Made by a program: the position numbers and the translations under genes
The notes under the pieces: generated by a model
Told to the model about the DNA's origin: nothing
The model's database searches: none
The model's input: the letters and a program-made list of their open reading frames with translations, nothing else
Assembly: GCF_001563265.1 (NCBI RefSeq)
Contig: NZ_CP005085.1
Coordinates: 310,001 to 374,000 of the forward strand
Source of the DNA: Sphingobium sp. TKS
GTDB taxonomy: Bacteria > Pseudomonadota > Alphaproteobacteria > Sphingomonadales > Sphingomonadaceae
Reading direction: 5' to 3'
Length of the DNA stretch: 64,000 bases
In this document: positions 52,703 to 61,472 of the stretch, piece after piece
How the letters are laid out: every line of letters starts with the position of its first letter
How positions within the stretch are numbered: the stretch's first letter is position 1

Positions 52703-55234
52703 GTGAGGGTGGGCAGCCAGCTTGATCATGTCGGTCTCTCCGCTTCGCAGGCGCGCGAGCGGCTGGCTGAAGGGGGACCTAACGAGCTGCCCCGCCCGAA
52801 CGGGCGAACCCCGCTGCGGATTACGCTCGAAGTATTGCGCGAGCCCATGTTCGCCATGCTGCTGGCGGCCGGGATCATCTATCTGCTGCTCGGCGACAGG
52901 ACCGAGGCGCTTGTCCTCCTCGGCTTTGCGGGCCTGTCCATCCTCATCACGATCGTGCAGGAGGCCCGCACGGAGCGCACGCTCGAAGCGCTGCGTGACC
53001 TGTCGGCGCCGCGCGCGCTGGTGATACGCGATGGTGAAACCGTCCGCATACCAGGCCGCGAGGTGGTCATTGGCGATATGTTGGTGCTGGAAGCGGGGGA
53101 CCGCATCGCGGCCGATGCCCTTCTCGTCGAGGCGCGGGAACTGGAGGCGGACGAATCCCTGCTGACCGGGGAAGCGGTTCCCGTCCGAAAGCGCGCGGCA
53201 CTGGCAAGCGATCTGGACGAGGCGGAACCGGGCGGTGACGATAAGCCTCATCTCTTTTCAGGCGCCGTCATCACGCGCGGCAGCGGCATTGCCCGGGTGA
53301 GCGCAACCGGCATGCGCAGCCGCATCGGTCAGATAGGGCGATTTCTCGAAACATTGGAGACGCAGGCCCCGCATCTTCAGAAGGAAACCGCCCGGATGGT
53401 CAGCCTGTGCGCGGTCGGTGGCGTGGCCGTCGCGCTGCTGGTGGTCCTGCTTTATGGCTCCCTGCGTGGCGACTGGATGGCCGCGCTGCTCGCTGGGATC
53501 GCCACGGCCATGTCGTTGTTGCCCGAAGAATTCCCGGTGGTTCTCACCATCTTCCTGGCCATGGGGGCCTGGCGCATCGCGCAGACAGGAGTGCTGACCC
53601 GGCGCGCGTCCGCCATAGAGGCTCTGGGCGCTGCAACGGTCCTGTGTACCGACAAGACCGGGACGCTCACCTTGAACCGGATGACGGTGACCGAGCTTTG
53701 GCTTCCCTCAGGTACGGTGACTGACCTGACCGAGAGATTGCCGCAGCGCGAATTTCATGAGTTGATTGGCGCGGCGGCCCTAGCGAGCGCGCCCGTTCCG
53801 GTCGACCCGATGGAGGTTGCGTTCCACAATATCGCAAGGGATGTCCGGGTTCCTGCGCGCGCCGATTGGGAGCTGGTCCACACATATGGACTCAGGCCTG
53901 ACTTGTTGGCGATGTCCAATGTTTGGCGGTCAGAAACGAGGGGAGAGCCGTTGACGGTGGCCGCCAAAGGCGCTCCGGAAGCGATAGCGCGCCTATGCCG
54001 GCTGGATGGAGAGGCTCGGCAGGCGCTTGAACAAGCCGTAGAGGCGATGGCGGCGCGCGGGATCCGCGTGCTTGGCGTAGCCACGGCGCAGACGGCCGGC
54101 GATGATCTGCACAAGGGCCATGAAGGGCATGACTTCACGCTTCTGGGGCTGGTCGGCCTGTCCGATCCACTGCGGGCAGGCGTTCCCGAGGCGATCGCCC
54201 AATGCGGTTCGGCCGGGATCCGGGTCGTGATGATCACCGGCGATTATCCCGTCACTGCCCGGGCGATCGCGGAGCAGGCGGGGATCGGGTCGCGCGATAT
54301 CATGACGGGCGATGAAGTGCGGGCGCTCTCCGATGCTGAACTTCGCGCGCGGGTGAAGGATGTCACGATATTTGCCCGCACCATGCCGGAACAAAAGCTG
54401 CGGATCGTCTCCGCGCTCAAGGCTGCGGGCGAAGTGGTCGCGATGACGGGAGACGGGGTCAACGATGCGCCGGCCCTCAAGGCGGCCCATATCGGCATCG
54501 CCATGGGCAGGCGCGGCACGGATGTGGCGCGGGAGGCAGCGGCGATTGTCCTGGTAGAGGATGATTTTGGCGCCATTGTCGTTGCCATTCGCCTCGGCCG
54601 CCGCATCTATGACAATATCCGCAAGGCCATCGGGTTCATCTTCGCCGTTCATGTGCCGATTGCGGGGCTTGCCGTTTCGCCGCTGCTGCTGGGCCTGCCG
54701 CTGGTGCTCGGGCCGATCCAGATTGCCTTGCTTGAAATGATCATCGATCCGGTCTGCGCGCTCGTCTTCGAAGCCGAGCGGGAGGAACGCCGCATCATGG
54801 AGCGGCCGCCGCGCGATCCGGCGGAACGCCTCTTTGCCGGGAGACTGGTCTTGCCCAGTATCCTTTATGGCGGAATTGCTTTCGCGCTGCTGCTGGCGCT
54901 TCACATCTTCACGACCTATTGGGGTTTTGCGCCCGATCGGGTGAGGGCGCTCCTTTTCTTCACGCTGGTCGCATCGATCATGGCGCTGGTACTGGTCAAC
55001 CGGTCCTTCAGCACGTCCTTCATGGGCGCCCTCTGGCGGAACAATCCCTCGCTGCGCTATGTCGCGGCTGCCGTGCTGATCGCCTGCGGGTTTATTTTGA
55101 CGCTGGCGCCGCTGCGCCGCATTCTCGATTTCGCCGCTCTCGAGCCGGTGGACCTGCCCTTGCTGGTTTTTGTCCCTCTCGTCGTCCTGGGGCTGTGCGA
55201 ACTGGTCAAGGCGCGAGGCGGCAGGCTCGCTTGA
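52703..55234 (+). CDS. Cation-transporting P-type ATPase (P2-like)
   Basis: 843 residues. Motifs: actuator ESLLTGEAVPVRK, phosphorylation CTDKTGTLTLNRM, nucleotide binding AAKGAPEA, hinge MTGDGVNDAPALK; membrane helix 4 reads SLLPEEFPVVLTIFLAMGAW. The helix-4 P-E-E-F-P sequence and short N-terminus place it near bacterial Ca2+/Na+-type ATPases but with unclear ion. About ten membrane helices. GTG 52703 with GGGGA upstream. Same direction as and just downstream of ppsA. Confidence 0.9.
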   Translation: MRVGSQLDHVGLSASQARERLAEGGPNELPRPNGRTPLRITLEVLREPMFAMLLAAGIIYLLLGDRTEALVLLGFAGLSILITIVQEARTERTLEALRDLSAPRALVIRDGETVRIPGREVVIGDMLVLEAGDRIAADALLVEARELEADESLLTGEAVPVRKRAALASDLDEAEPGGDDKPHLFSGAVITRGSGIARVSATGMRSRIGQIGRFLETLETQAPHLQKETARMVSLCAVGGVAVALLVVLLYGSLRGDWMAALLAGIATAMSLLPEEFPVVLTIFLAMGAWRIAQTGVLTRRASAIEALGAATVLCTDKTGTLTLNRMTVTELWLPSGTVTDLTERLPQREFHELIGAAALASAPVPVDPMEVAFHNIARDVRVPARADWELVHTYGLRPDLLAMSNVWRSETRGEPLTVAAKGAPEAIARLCRLDGEARQALEQAVEAMAARGIRVLGVATAQTAGDDLHKGHEGHDFTLLGLVGLSDPLRAGVPEAIAQCGSAGIRVVMITGDYPVTARAIAEQAGIGSRDIMTGDEVRALSDAELRARVKDVTIFARTMPEQKLRIVSALKAAGEVVAMTGDGVNDAPALKAAHIGIAMGRRGTDVAREAAAIVLVEDDFGAIVVAIRLGRRIYDNIRKAIGFIFAVHVPIAGLAVSPLLLGLPLVLGPIQIALLEMIIDPVCALVFEAEREERRIMERPPRDPAERLFAGRLVLPSILYGGIAFALLLALHIFTTYWGFAPDRVRALLFFTLVASIMALVLVNRSFSTSFMGALWRNNPSLRYVAAAVLIACGFILTLAPLRRILDFAALEPVDLPLLVFVPLVVLGLCELVKARGGRLA

Positions 55235-55270
55235 TGGCGATCAATCATCCGACCCGCTTGGGCCGCGCCC

Positions 55271-55852
55271 TTAAGCGAGCGTCTGCCGCCGCTGCGAGAG
55301 GCCGATGGCTACAAGACCCACTCCCGCCACCGCGAAGCTCGCTGCGAGGGCAGCTGAGAAGACGGTCACGAATTCCCTTACTTCACCGAAGATCAGAATG
55401 GCGAACATCGCCAGCGGTGCGCCTGCCATCAGCGCCAGGCCCAATCCAAGGTCAACAAAGCCCCGGACCAGGAGCCATGTCCAGTTGGCTGTCGGGCCGA
55501 AGCGCGACTGAAACCCTGTGTCGAGCGACAGGATTCCGCGCAAAAGAAACCAGATCATGACGAAAGGAGCGAGCGGATGGAGACCGCTCCAGGGGGCACT
55601 GATGAACAGCGCCGCCAGCGCGATTGTAAGAGCGCCAGACGCGAAGGCGAGGCGCCCCGTCCAGCTATGGCGCCCCGTCCAGGAGAGCAGCAGTTCCGAC
55701 AGGCCGCCGGCCAGCAGCATCCAGCCAACCAGGCGGGGCAGCACATGGACATGGGTCAGGGGCAGGGCAAGCGCAACTGCGGCGAGCAGAATCTTGAACA
55801 GTCCACATGGAATCGTCAACTGCCAGGGAGAAACATGGAAAGGACGGTGCAT
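55271..55852 (-). CDS. HdeD/DUF308-like membrane protein
   Basis: 193 residues with about six hydrophobic helices (LTIPCGLFKILLAAVALALPL, LVGWMLLAGGLSELLLSW, FVMIWFLLRGIL). The pairwise-helix layout resembles the acid-resistance HdeD family. GAGG precedes ATG 55852 by 7 nt. The frame is open to 56119, but those 89 residues are Ser/Arg-rich and unlike a membrane leader, so they are excluded. Convergent with the P-type ATPase gene. Confidence 0.78.
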   Translation of the reverse strand: MHRPFHVSPWQLTIPCGLFKILLAAVALALPLTHVHVLPRLVGWMLLAGGLSELLLSWTGRHSWTGRLAFASGALTIALAALFISAPWSGLHPLAPFVMIWFLLRGILSLDTGFQSRFGPTANWTWLLVRGFVDLGLGLALMAGAPLAMFAILIFGEVREFVTVFSAALAASFAVAGVGLVAIGLSQRRQTLA

Positions 55853-56237
55853 GGCCTGACCTCGATAAAGCGCGACCCACGAAAGCAGATGTTCATGGCG
55901 ACCCAGTTTGAGTGCGTTTCGGTTGAACCGCAAGCCGTTCGGGTCCGGCCTGCTGACGGATGCATTGCTGGGTCGGCTTGCGCTTTCCGGAGCGGCGGCG
56001 CGCTCGCCCATCGGACAAAAGCTCAGGTCCGCTTTCAGGGATTTGTCGCTGGGCTGATGGTGTGTCGCGCCAGGCAAGACTTGTCGAATGAAGGAAAAAA
56101 GGCCAGCCTTTCCATGCATTTTCAGCTTTTTCGTCGATGGGGTTCAAATTTGGAGGCCATTATCCCCGATCGAAAAATGGCCGTTTTGGTGATGCGGGGC
56201 GCTCAGTGCTCCCGATGGCAGAAGGAGGGACTTCGAC
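55853..56237. promoter_or_regulatory. 385-bp divergent upstream region of the Crp/Fnr and HdeD genes
   Basis: No gene is supported. An inverted repeat GGCCATT (56155-56161) / AATGGCC (56176-56182) with a 14-bp spacer lies about 60 bp before the Crp/Fnr start and might be an operator. AGAAGGAGGG at about 56220 is the ribosome site for the regulator. Confidence 0.4.
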
Positions 56238-57017
56238 ATGGCTGCCACGGCTTCTACGAACCTCCAGCCTTTTCTGGAAAGGCTCAGTCTCCGTTCGGTG
56301 CTGACGGATCAGGAGCGGCGGGCTATTCTGGGGCTGCCTGGCCGAGCCAGGCAGGTGCGGGCCAATCACGACTTTGTCGCTTTGGGAGAGAGGGTCGATC
56401 ATGTCAGCTTGATCGTCGCGGGGCTGGTCGGAAGGTTTGAACAAAATGGCGAGGGCGCGCGCCAGATCACTGCGATCCATGTGCCCGGTGATATGGCTGA
56501 TCTTCATTCAGTGGTGCAACCGCGGGCAACATCCGCTCTCCAGGCTCTTTCTGTCGCGACGATTTTGCAGATACCACACGCCGCTTTGCGATCGGCGACT
56601 GCGCGATATCCCGCCATCGCTGAGATTTTGTGGCGGGACTGTATGGCTGATGCAGCGATACTCTCACAGTGGATCGTGAACGTCGGCAGGCGTGACGCAA
56701 AGGCGCGCATCGCACATCTGCTTTGCGAGCTGGCCTTCAGGCTTGGGGCGCCTGTAGGCCATGGCTCATTCTCGTTTCCGTTCCAGGTAACCCAGATGCA
56801 GCTTGCCGACGCCACGGGGCTGACCAGCGTCCATGTGAACCGCGTCCTCAAGAGCCTGCGTGAAGGCGGCCTGGCCGAGGTTGGCCGGCTTGAGGTCACC
56901 GTGCGCGACTGGGACAGGCTACGGGCTGCGGGCGAATTCAACCCGAACTATCTACAGGCGGACATCAAGCCGCATGAGAGATTGCGGATCGTGCAGTCCT
57001 CACATGCCGTGACCTGA
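56238..57017 (+). CDS. Crp/Fnr-family transcription regulator
   Basis: 259 residues. The cyclic-nucleotide-like beta barrel spans about 20-140 (ERVDHVSLIVAGLVGRF), followed by the dimer helix (AAILSQWIVNVGRRDAKARIAHLL) and the HTH_Crp winged helix (QMQLADATGLTSVHVNRVLKSLREGGL). No N-terminal cysteine cluster is seen, so it is not an oxygen-sensing Fnr; it is likely of the FixK type. It is the best candidate for the link between FixLJ and the stress genes. AAGGAGGG precedes the ATG by 9-10 nt. Confidence 0.88.
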   Translation: MAATASTNLQPFLERLSLRSVLTDQERRAILGLPGRARQVRANHDFVALGERVDHVSLIVAGLVGRFEQNGEGARQITAIHVPGDMADLHSVVQPRATSALQALSVATILQIPHAALRSATARYPAIAEILWRDCMADAAILSQWIVNVGRRDAKARIAHLLCELAFRLGAPVGHGSFSFPFQVTQMQLADATGLTSVHVNRVLKSLREGGLAEVGRLEVTVRDWDRLRAAGEFNPNYLQADIKPHERLRIVQSSHAVT

Positions 57018-57213
57018 ACGGGAAGGGCACCGGCGAGTAGCTGTCGAAGGAGCAAGCGTGGCGGATTCTTTCCCGTGCCTATCCCTTGGGGACCGCAGGA
57101 GCGCTCTCGTTCAAGCGGATAGGGCCATAATTGAACAGCGCCGCGCGTGCCTGGGATCGGTCTCCCCTGCCTATCGTTGAAGCGCAAGGCGGCCTCTGCC
57201 CTGATGGTCAGGG

Positions 57214-57522
57214 TCAATGCCTGCGCACGAACTCGGCCCTCAGAACCAGTCCCTTGATGCCTTCGAAGCGGCAGTCGATCTCCTGCGCGTCGCCAGTGAG
57301 CCTGATGGATTTGATCACGGTTCCCTTGCGCAGCGTCTGCCCGGCGCCCTTGACCTTCAGATCCTTGATCGTGATGACGCTGTCGCCGTTGGCCAGAAGG
57401 TTTCCGGCGGAATCGCGGACCTCGACGCGGTCGGCATGCTGGGCCTTGGCGGCAGCCTCGCCAGCGGAGATCCATTCGCCTGAAGCTTCATCATAGACAT
57501 AGTCGTCGTTCGTTGGCGTCAT
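57214..57522 (-). CDS. PhnA/YjdM C-terminal-domain protein
   Basis: 102 residues. Most of the protein matches the C-terminal domain of PhnA/YjdM (VRDSAGNLLANGDSVITIKDLKVKGAG... to RAEFVRR); the N-terminal zinc ribbon of full-length PhnA is replaced by an acidic stretch NDDYVYDEASGEW. ATG 57522 is preferred to the TTG at 57528. Function of this domain alone is unknown; the name phosphonoacetate hydrolase sometimes given is not justified. Downstream of the second SulP gene on the same strand. Confidence 0.75.
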   Translation of the reverse strand: MTPTNDDYVYDEASGEWISAGEAAAKAQHADRVEVRDSAGNLLANGDSVITIKDLKVKGAGQTLRKGTVIKSIRLTGDAQEIDCRFEGIKGLVLRAEFVRRH

Positions 57523-57545
57523 CTTCAAAAAATCCTGTTTGCCGG

Positions 57546-59249
57546 TCAGTTGAGGCGCTCGGCCGCGGCTGAGGGTGCCGTGGCGATTGCTGTTGCAACG
57601 CGCAGGGCGTCGGAGAAATCATCGCTGAAGAGGATATGCTGGCCCGCTGGACCCAGTGAAATCCGCTCGAGCATCGCCAGGGGCTGTGCCTGGATACCTG
57701 AAACGATGATCTGCGTGCCGGCTGACGCTGCCTGCCGCACGATGTCCTCGATCGTCGCTACGCCACTGGCATCGAGCAGCGGCACCCGCCGCATGCGAAG
57801 AATGATGATCTTGGGCGGCGGCCCGACCCGCCGCAGCGTATCGAGCAGTTCATTGGCGACGCCGAAGAAAAGGGGACCGTCGATACGGAATACCTCGACG
57901 CCCGCAGGGAGTGCGTCGCGCTGATGGATGTCTTCCCCATCCTCCGACGGCGTCGCCATTTCGCTGCTGTCGTTCGCGATCTCCACAGCCTGGCTCATGC
58001 GCATCATGAAAAGGAGCGAGGCGAGCGTGACGCCCACCCCGATTGCGACGGTGAGATCCACAAGGACCGTGAGCCCAAAAGTCAGCAGCAGCAAGGCGCG
58101 ATCGCCATTGGGCATGCGCAGCAACTGGATGAAGCGATGATGTTCGCTCATGCCCCATGCGACCATGAACAGGATGGCGGCGAGCGCGGCCAGGGGCACA
58201 TAGGCCATCAGATCTGACGCGAACAGGATGAACAGGAGCAGGAACAGCGCATGCATCATGCCGGACACAGGCGTGATGGCGCCAGCCTTTATGTTGGTGG
58301 CCGTCCGGGCAATGGCGCCCGTCGCGGGCAGGCCGCCGAACAATGCCGACGCGATGTTCGCCATCCCCTGACCCACCAGTTCCTGATTGGGCCGATGGCG
58401 TGAGCCGATCATCCCATCGGCCACAACCGCCGAGAGGAGAGCCTCGATCCCGGCGAGAAAGGCGATGGTGAAAGCCGACGGCAGGACCGCCCGGACCTTG
58501 GCCAGAGAAAAGTCGGGCAACCCGGGAGCGGGGAGCCCCGCTGACAGGTCCGGAAAGCGCGAGCCGATTGTCTCCACGGGCAGATGGAGAAGCGCGACGG
58601 CTGCTGCGGCGAGTATAACGGCGATGAGGAAGCCGGGTAAACGCGGCGCCCATTTTCGAAGGGCTATGATCAGCGCGAGCGACGCCGCACCCATCGTCAC
58701 GGTGAGGACCTGGAGGCTGTCGCGCGCAGCGAAATAGGCTCCCCATTTCGGCAGGAAATCGGCGGGAACGCTTTCCATCGACAGGCCAAGGAAATCCTTG
58801 ACCTGGCTCGATGCGATGATGACAGCGATGCCCGCGGTGAAGCCCGTCACCACCGGCTGCGGGATGAAGCGCACGAGGCTGCCCAGGCCTGCATAGCCGG
58901 CGATGATCAGCATCACCCCCGCCATCAGTGTCGCGAGCAGCAGACCGTCATAGCCATGTTGCGCGATGACGCTGAAGATAACGACGACGAAGGCGCCGGT
59001 TGGTCCTCCGACCTGAACCCGTGAGCCACCCAGCGCCGAGATCAGGAAACCGGCAATGACAGCCGTGACAAGCCCCTTGTCGGGCGATGCGCCGCTTGCG
59101 ATCGCCAGCGCCATGGCCAGGGGGAGGGCGACGATCGCAACGGTGAGGCCGGCAATGGAGTCGCGCCGCAGCCGGTCTACCGAATAGCCCTCGTGCAGGA
59201 CTGTGACGAGCTTTGGTGTAAAAGCGATGAGCCGCTCATCAGCACGCAT
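57546..59249 (-). CDS. SulP-family anion transporter with STAS domain
   Basis: 567 residues. The signature IVALPLAMALAIASGASPDKGL, about 10-12 membrane helices up to residue 420, and a C-terminal STAS domain (about 445-560; LPAGVEVFRIDGPLFFGVAN, VPLLDASGVATIEDI). It is only distantly like the SulP at 7740. Substrate unknown; bicarbonate or sulfate are possible. Its start overlaps the 3' end of an XRE-regulator gene by about 11 nt, so the regulator probably controls it. Confidence 0.9.
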   Translation of the reverse strand: MRADERLIAFTPKLVTVLHEGYSVDRLRRDSIAGLTVAIVALPLAMALAIASGASPDKGLVTAVIAGFLISALGGSRVQVGGPTGAFVVVIFSVIAQHGYDGLLLATLMAGVMLIIAGYAGLGSLVRFIPQPVVTGFTAGIAVIIASSQVKDFLGLSMESVPADFLPKWGAYFAARDSLQVLTVTMGAASLALIIALRKWAPRLPGFLIAVILAAAAVALLHLPVETIGSRFPDLSAGLPAPGLPDFSLAKVRAVLPSAFTIAFLAGIEALLSAVVADGMIGSRHRPNQELVGQGMANIASALFGGLPATGAIARTATNIKAGAITPVSGMMHALFLLLFILFASDLMAYVPLAALAAILFMVAWGMSEHHRFIQLLRMPNGDRALLLLTFGLTVLVDLTVAIGVGVTLASLLFMMRMSQAVEIANDSSEMATPSEDGEDIHQRDALPAGVEVFRIDGPLFFGVANELLDTLRRVGPPPKIIILRMRRVPLLDASGVATIEDIVRQAASAGTQIIVSGIQAQPLAMLERISLGPAGQHILFSDDFSDALRVATAIATAPSAAAERLN

Positions 59250-59556
59250 CGTCTTGCGCCGTTTGATCGAACAGAACCGAGGGTATGTGCCTGGTCTGTC
59301 CGCCGGCAGCTGTTTCCTTCAGCCGCACGCCGCGTCCTGCGCCGCTGCTCTGCGCATTCTCTCCTATGATCTCGATCCCTGCCGATTCAATCGCGTTGAT
59401 GACCTTGACCAGGGTATCGACCACGCTTCGCACTTGCCCGTCTGACGCTTCCATCCGCTGGATCGTCGGCAGGGAGACACCCGCCAGCGCGGCGAGCTGG
59501 CGTTGATCGATGCCGAGCAGGGCCCGCGCAGCTCGCATTTGTTGGGACGTGATCAT
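59239..59556 (-). CDS. XRE-family regulator
   Basis: 105 residues. The first 55 form a Cro/CI-type helix-turn-helix (RAARALLGIDQRQLAALAGVSLPTIQRME), then a helical segment (VVDTLVKVINAIESAGIEII) and a basic tail. It overlaps the SulP start, and an AT-rich upstream region with the palindrome at 59567-59583 is a likely autoregulatory site. Ligand unknown. Confidence 0.88.
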   Translation of the reverse strand: MITSQQMRAARALLGIDQRQLAALAGVSLPTIQRMEASDGQVRSVVDTLVKVINAIESAGIEIIGENAQSSGAGRGVRLKETAAGGQTRHIPSVLFDQTAQDDAC

Positions 59557-59566
59557 GATCGATATA

Positions 59567-59583
59567 TGATGTATAAGACATCA
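59567..59583. promoter_or_regulatory. Inverted repeat TGATGT-ATAAG-ACATCA before the XRE gene
   Basis: A perfect 6-bp-armed repeat lies 11 nt upstream of the XRE start codon, inside an AT-rich stretch (59555-59650) unusual for this GC-rich window. Position suits autorepression; a protein-DNA match is inferred. Confidence 0.45.
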
Positions 59584-59752
59584 AATTACAATCTTCAACA
59601 CCATATGTTCGATGTGATATACAGATACTAGTTCATCATTGATCTTCATACAGGCCTGAATGGCAATGCTGAAAGAGGCCGGGTGGCCAGAGTGCCGCAC
59701 GGGTGACCCGGGAGAACCGATCAGGAAATGCGCGGGGAACAGGGGCGGAGGA

Positions 59753-59923
59753 ATGGGGAAAGAAAAGCACGCGCTTGCCGAGGTGGCCTTGCGCGACATG
59801 GTGCAGGGGCTTGCGCAATGGTTGCGCGGTGATCTCGATGCCCTGGACCTGGCGCGTGGGGAGCGCGCCCAAGATGCCCTGGTGGGGATGAACGCGGCGC
59901 TCCACGTAAAAGGCGAGACATGA
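59753..59923 (+). CDS. Small hypothetical protein (56 aa)
   Basis: 56 residues, helical and charged (MVQGLAQWLRGDLDALDLAR). GGAGGA lies directly before ATG 59753 (tight spacing); the frame is open back to 59660, where an ATG is an alternative giving 87 residues. Its stop overlaps the next gene's start (ATGA), which supports both being real. No domain recognised. Confidence 0.5.
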   Translation: MGKEKHALAEVALRDMVQGLAQWLRGDLDALDLARGERAQDALVGMNAALHVKGET

Positions 59924-60099
59924 AAGTCCATCCCTGTATCGAGTTTCTGGAAACGCAGCAGCGCCGATTTGCTGAATTTTGCTCCCGGGAAAGGGTTCGT
60001 CGCTCGTTGACCCGGGAGGAGGAAGCGCTTTTCGATCGTATAAGCCGGGCCAATCATCGGAATATGGCAACATGGCGGGCCAGGTTGGCCGGGCTATAG
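59920..60099 (+). CDS. Small hypothetical protein (59 aa)
   Basis: 59 residues starting MKVHPCIEFLETQQRRFAEF, Arg/Glu-rich and probably alpha-helical (SLTREEEALFDRIS). Translated through an ATGA overlap with the preceding small gene, with AGGCGAG upstream. The 10-bp repeat CGGGCCAGGT (60076-60085) / ACCTGGCCCG (60108-60117) spans its stop and may act as a terminator before the convergent nsrR. Function unknown. Confidence 0.55.
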   Translation: MKVHPCIEFLETQQRRFAEFCSRERVRRSLTREEEALFDRISRANHRNMATWRARLAGL

Positions 60100-60147
60100 G
60101 TTCCTCGACCTGGCCCGGCCGGTGGAAAGTCGGGTGCCGCTCGGCGC

Positions 60148-60603
60148 TCAGGCCGGGGCGTCATCGGGGGTTTTGGCGCGGGAGGCGGTTCCTGCCAACA
60201 ACAGCCCGATATCGCGCCGTTTGTCCATCAGGTCGCCGAGCGAGTAGCGATCCAGCACGCTAAGGAAGGCGCAAAGAGCCTCCTTCAGTACGCCCGTCAT
60301 GCTGCAGGCGGGCGCGATCACGCAGCTTGCGCAATCAACAAGGTCAAATCCACCCTCGGTATGGCGCACAAGCGTGCCGATATTGATTTCCTGAGGCGCC
60401 TTGCCAAGGCGAATGCCGCCGCCCCGCCCGCGAACGCTTTCGACATATCCCGCGCGAGCCAGGTCATTGACCACCTTCATCAGGTGATTTTGCGAGATGC
60501 GATAGGCCTTCGCGACCTCCGCGATCGAACACAGATGATCGGGCCGCGCCGCGAGATAGAGCAGCACGCGCATAGAATAATCCGTAAACAGCGTGAGCTT
60601 CAT
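60148..60603 (-). CDS. nsrR: NsrR-type Rrf2-family nitric-oxide-sensing repressor
   Basis: 151 residues. The winged HTH starts KLTLFTDYSMRVLLYLAA, the recognition helix is in YRISQNHLMKVVNDLARAGYV, and the [2Fe-2S]/[4Fe-4S] cysteines are in DCASCVIAPAC. It normally represses NO-detoxifying genes until NO destroys its cluster. A 17-bp palindrome at 60679-60695 lies between it and the divergent globin-hmp operon. Start 60603 is preferred; an ATG six bases upstream (60609) is possible. Confidence 0.9.
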   Translation of the reverse strand: MKLTLFTDYSMRVLLYLAARPDHLCSIAEVAKAYRISQNHLMKVVNDLARAGYVESVRGRGGGIRLGKAPQEINIGTLVRHTEGGFDLVDCASCVIAPACSMTGVLKEALCAFLSVLDRYSLGDLMDKRRDIGLLLAGTASRAKTPDDAPA

Positions 60604-60678
60604 ACCCATTCCGAAAGCCGTGATCGGCTTGCGCTAATACTAGGCAATCGCATTGCATCTTTCAAACAAGCGATATAG

Positions 60679-60695
60679 ATGTATTTGTAATGCAT
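60679..60695. promoter_or_regulatory. Candidate NsrR operator ATGTATTTGTAATGCAT
   Basis: A 17-bp near-perfect dyad, ATGTATT-TGT-AATGCAT (one mismatched pair), between divergent nsrR and the globin gene. It closely resembles known NsrR half-sites of the ATGYATTT type. The centre is about 24 bp before the globin start, where binding would block transcription. Confidence 0.75.
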
Positions 60696-60711
60696 GATTG
60701 GAGCATGAGTC

Positions 60712-61158
60712 GTGGACGATGCCTCGAGAATCGACGAAGCGGGTCTCAAGAAGCTGGTGCATGAATTTTACGCCCGCGTGCGCGAAGACGCGGAACTTGG
60801 GCCCATCTTCAACGAAGCGGTTCGCGACTGGCCAGATCATCTGGACAAGCTGACGGCCTTCTGGTCATCCGTTATGCTGGGGAGCGGCCGCTACAAGGGG
60901 CAACCGGTTCCCGCGCACCTCAAGCATAAGGATCGCATTACCCCCGCCCTTTTTGATCGCTGGCTTGGTCTATGGAACGAGACGACCGGGGCGGTGATGG
61001 AGCCTGGAGCCGCCGCCGCGCTTCAGGCCAAGGCGGCGCGCATTGCCGAGAGCTTGCAGCTTGCGATATATTTCCGCCTCGAGGCATCCGAGCGTCGGCC
61101 GGCGTCGCGCGCAGGCCGCTTGAGTGGTAAAGAAATTGAGGGGAGCATGCGGCCGTGA
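60712..61158 (+). CDS. Group III truncated haemoglobin
   Basis: 148 residues. KKLVHEFYARVREDAELGPIF and LDKLTAFWSSVMLGSGRYKGQPVPAHL match group III truncated globins; the His in PVPAHLKH corresponds to the proximal heme His72 of Campylobacter Ctb. It would bind NO or O2 in the cytoplasm. GTG 60712 is the only start upstream of the globin fold, with GGAGCATGAGTC before it. Stop overlaps the start of the DUF1971 gene. Confidence 0.88.
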   Translation: MDDASRIDEAGLKKLVHEFYARVREDAELGPIFNEAVRDWPDHLDKLTAFWSSVMLGSGRYKGQPVPAHLKHKDRITPALFDRWLGLWNETTGAVMEPGAAAALQAKAARIAESLQLAIYFRLEASERRPASRAGRLSGKEIEGSMRP

Positions 61159-61430
61159 TGAGTGTCTCACCCTATCGATCGACCCCCGTGTTCGACGAGG
61201 ACACGTTGCCGGCGGCCCTGCGTGCCCGCCATGATACCAAGGCGGGCGTGTGGGGAGTAATCCGCGTGATCGAGGGGGAGCTTGAACTCACTTTTCTCGA
61301 TCCGCCTTCCACGAGCCTGTTGACGCCGGGGACGCCCGGCCTGGTCCGGCCGCAACAGCCTCACTTCGTGACCCCGATTGGGGCGATGAAGATGCAGATC
61401 GACTTTTACGACCGGCCACCTGCCGATTGA
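61158..61430 (+). CDS. DUF1971 protein
   Basis: 90 residues of the small TehB-like N-terminal/cupin-like DUF1971 family: YRSTPVFDEDTLPAALRARHDTKAGVWG and LVRPQQPHFVTPIGAMKMQIDF. It is commonly found with NsrR and globins. Probably a small cupin fold; function unknown. ATG 61158 overlaps the globin stop (TGATG), and a GTG at 61155 is an alternative. Confidence 0.85.
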   Translation: MSVSPYRSTPVFDEDTLPAALRARHDTKAGVWGVIRVIEGELELTFLDPPSTSLLTPGTPGLVRPQQPHFVTPIGAMKMQIDFYDRPPAD

Positions 61431-61472
61431 GCTTTGACCCACCCTTCCGTTACGATTGTACAGGAGATGTAG

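Noticed and set aside
55853..56119. N-terminal extension of the HdeD-like protein
   Set aside because: The added 89 residues are basic/serine-rich and unlike a membrane leader; a good start exists at 55852.
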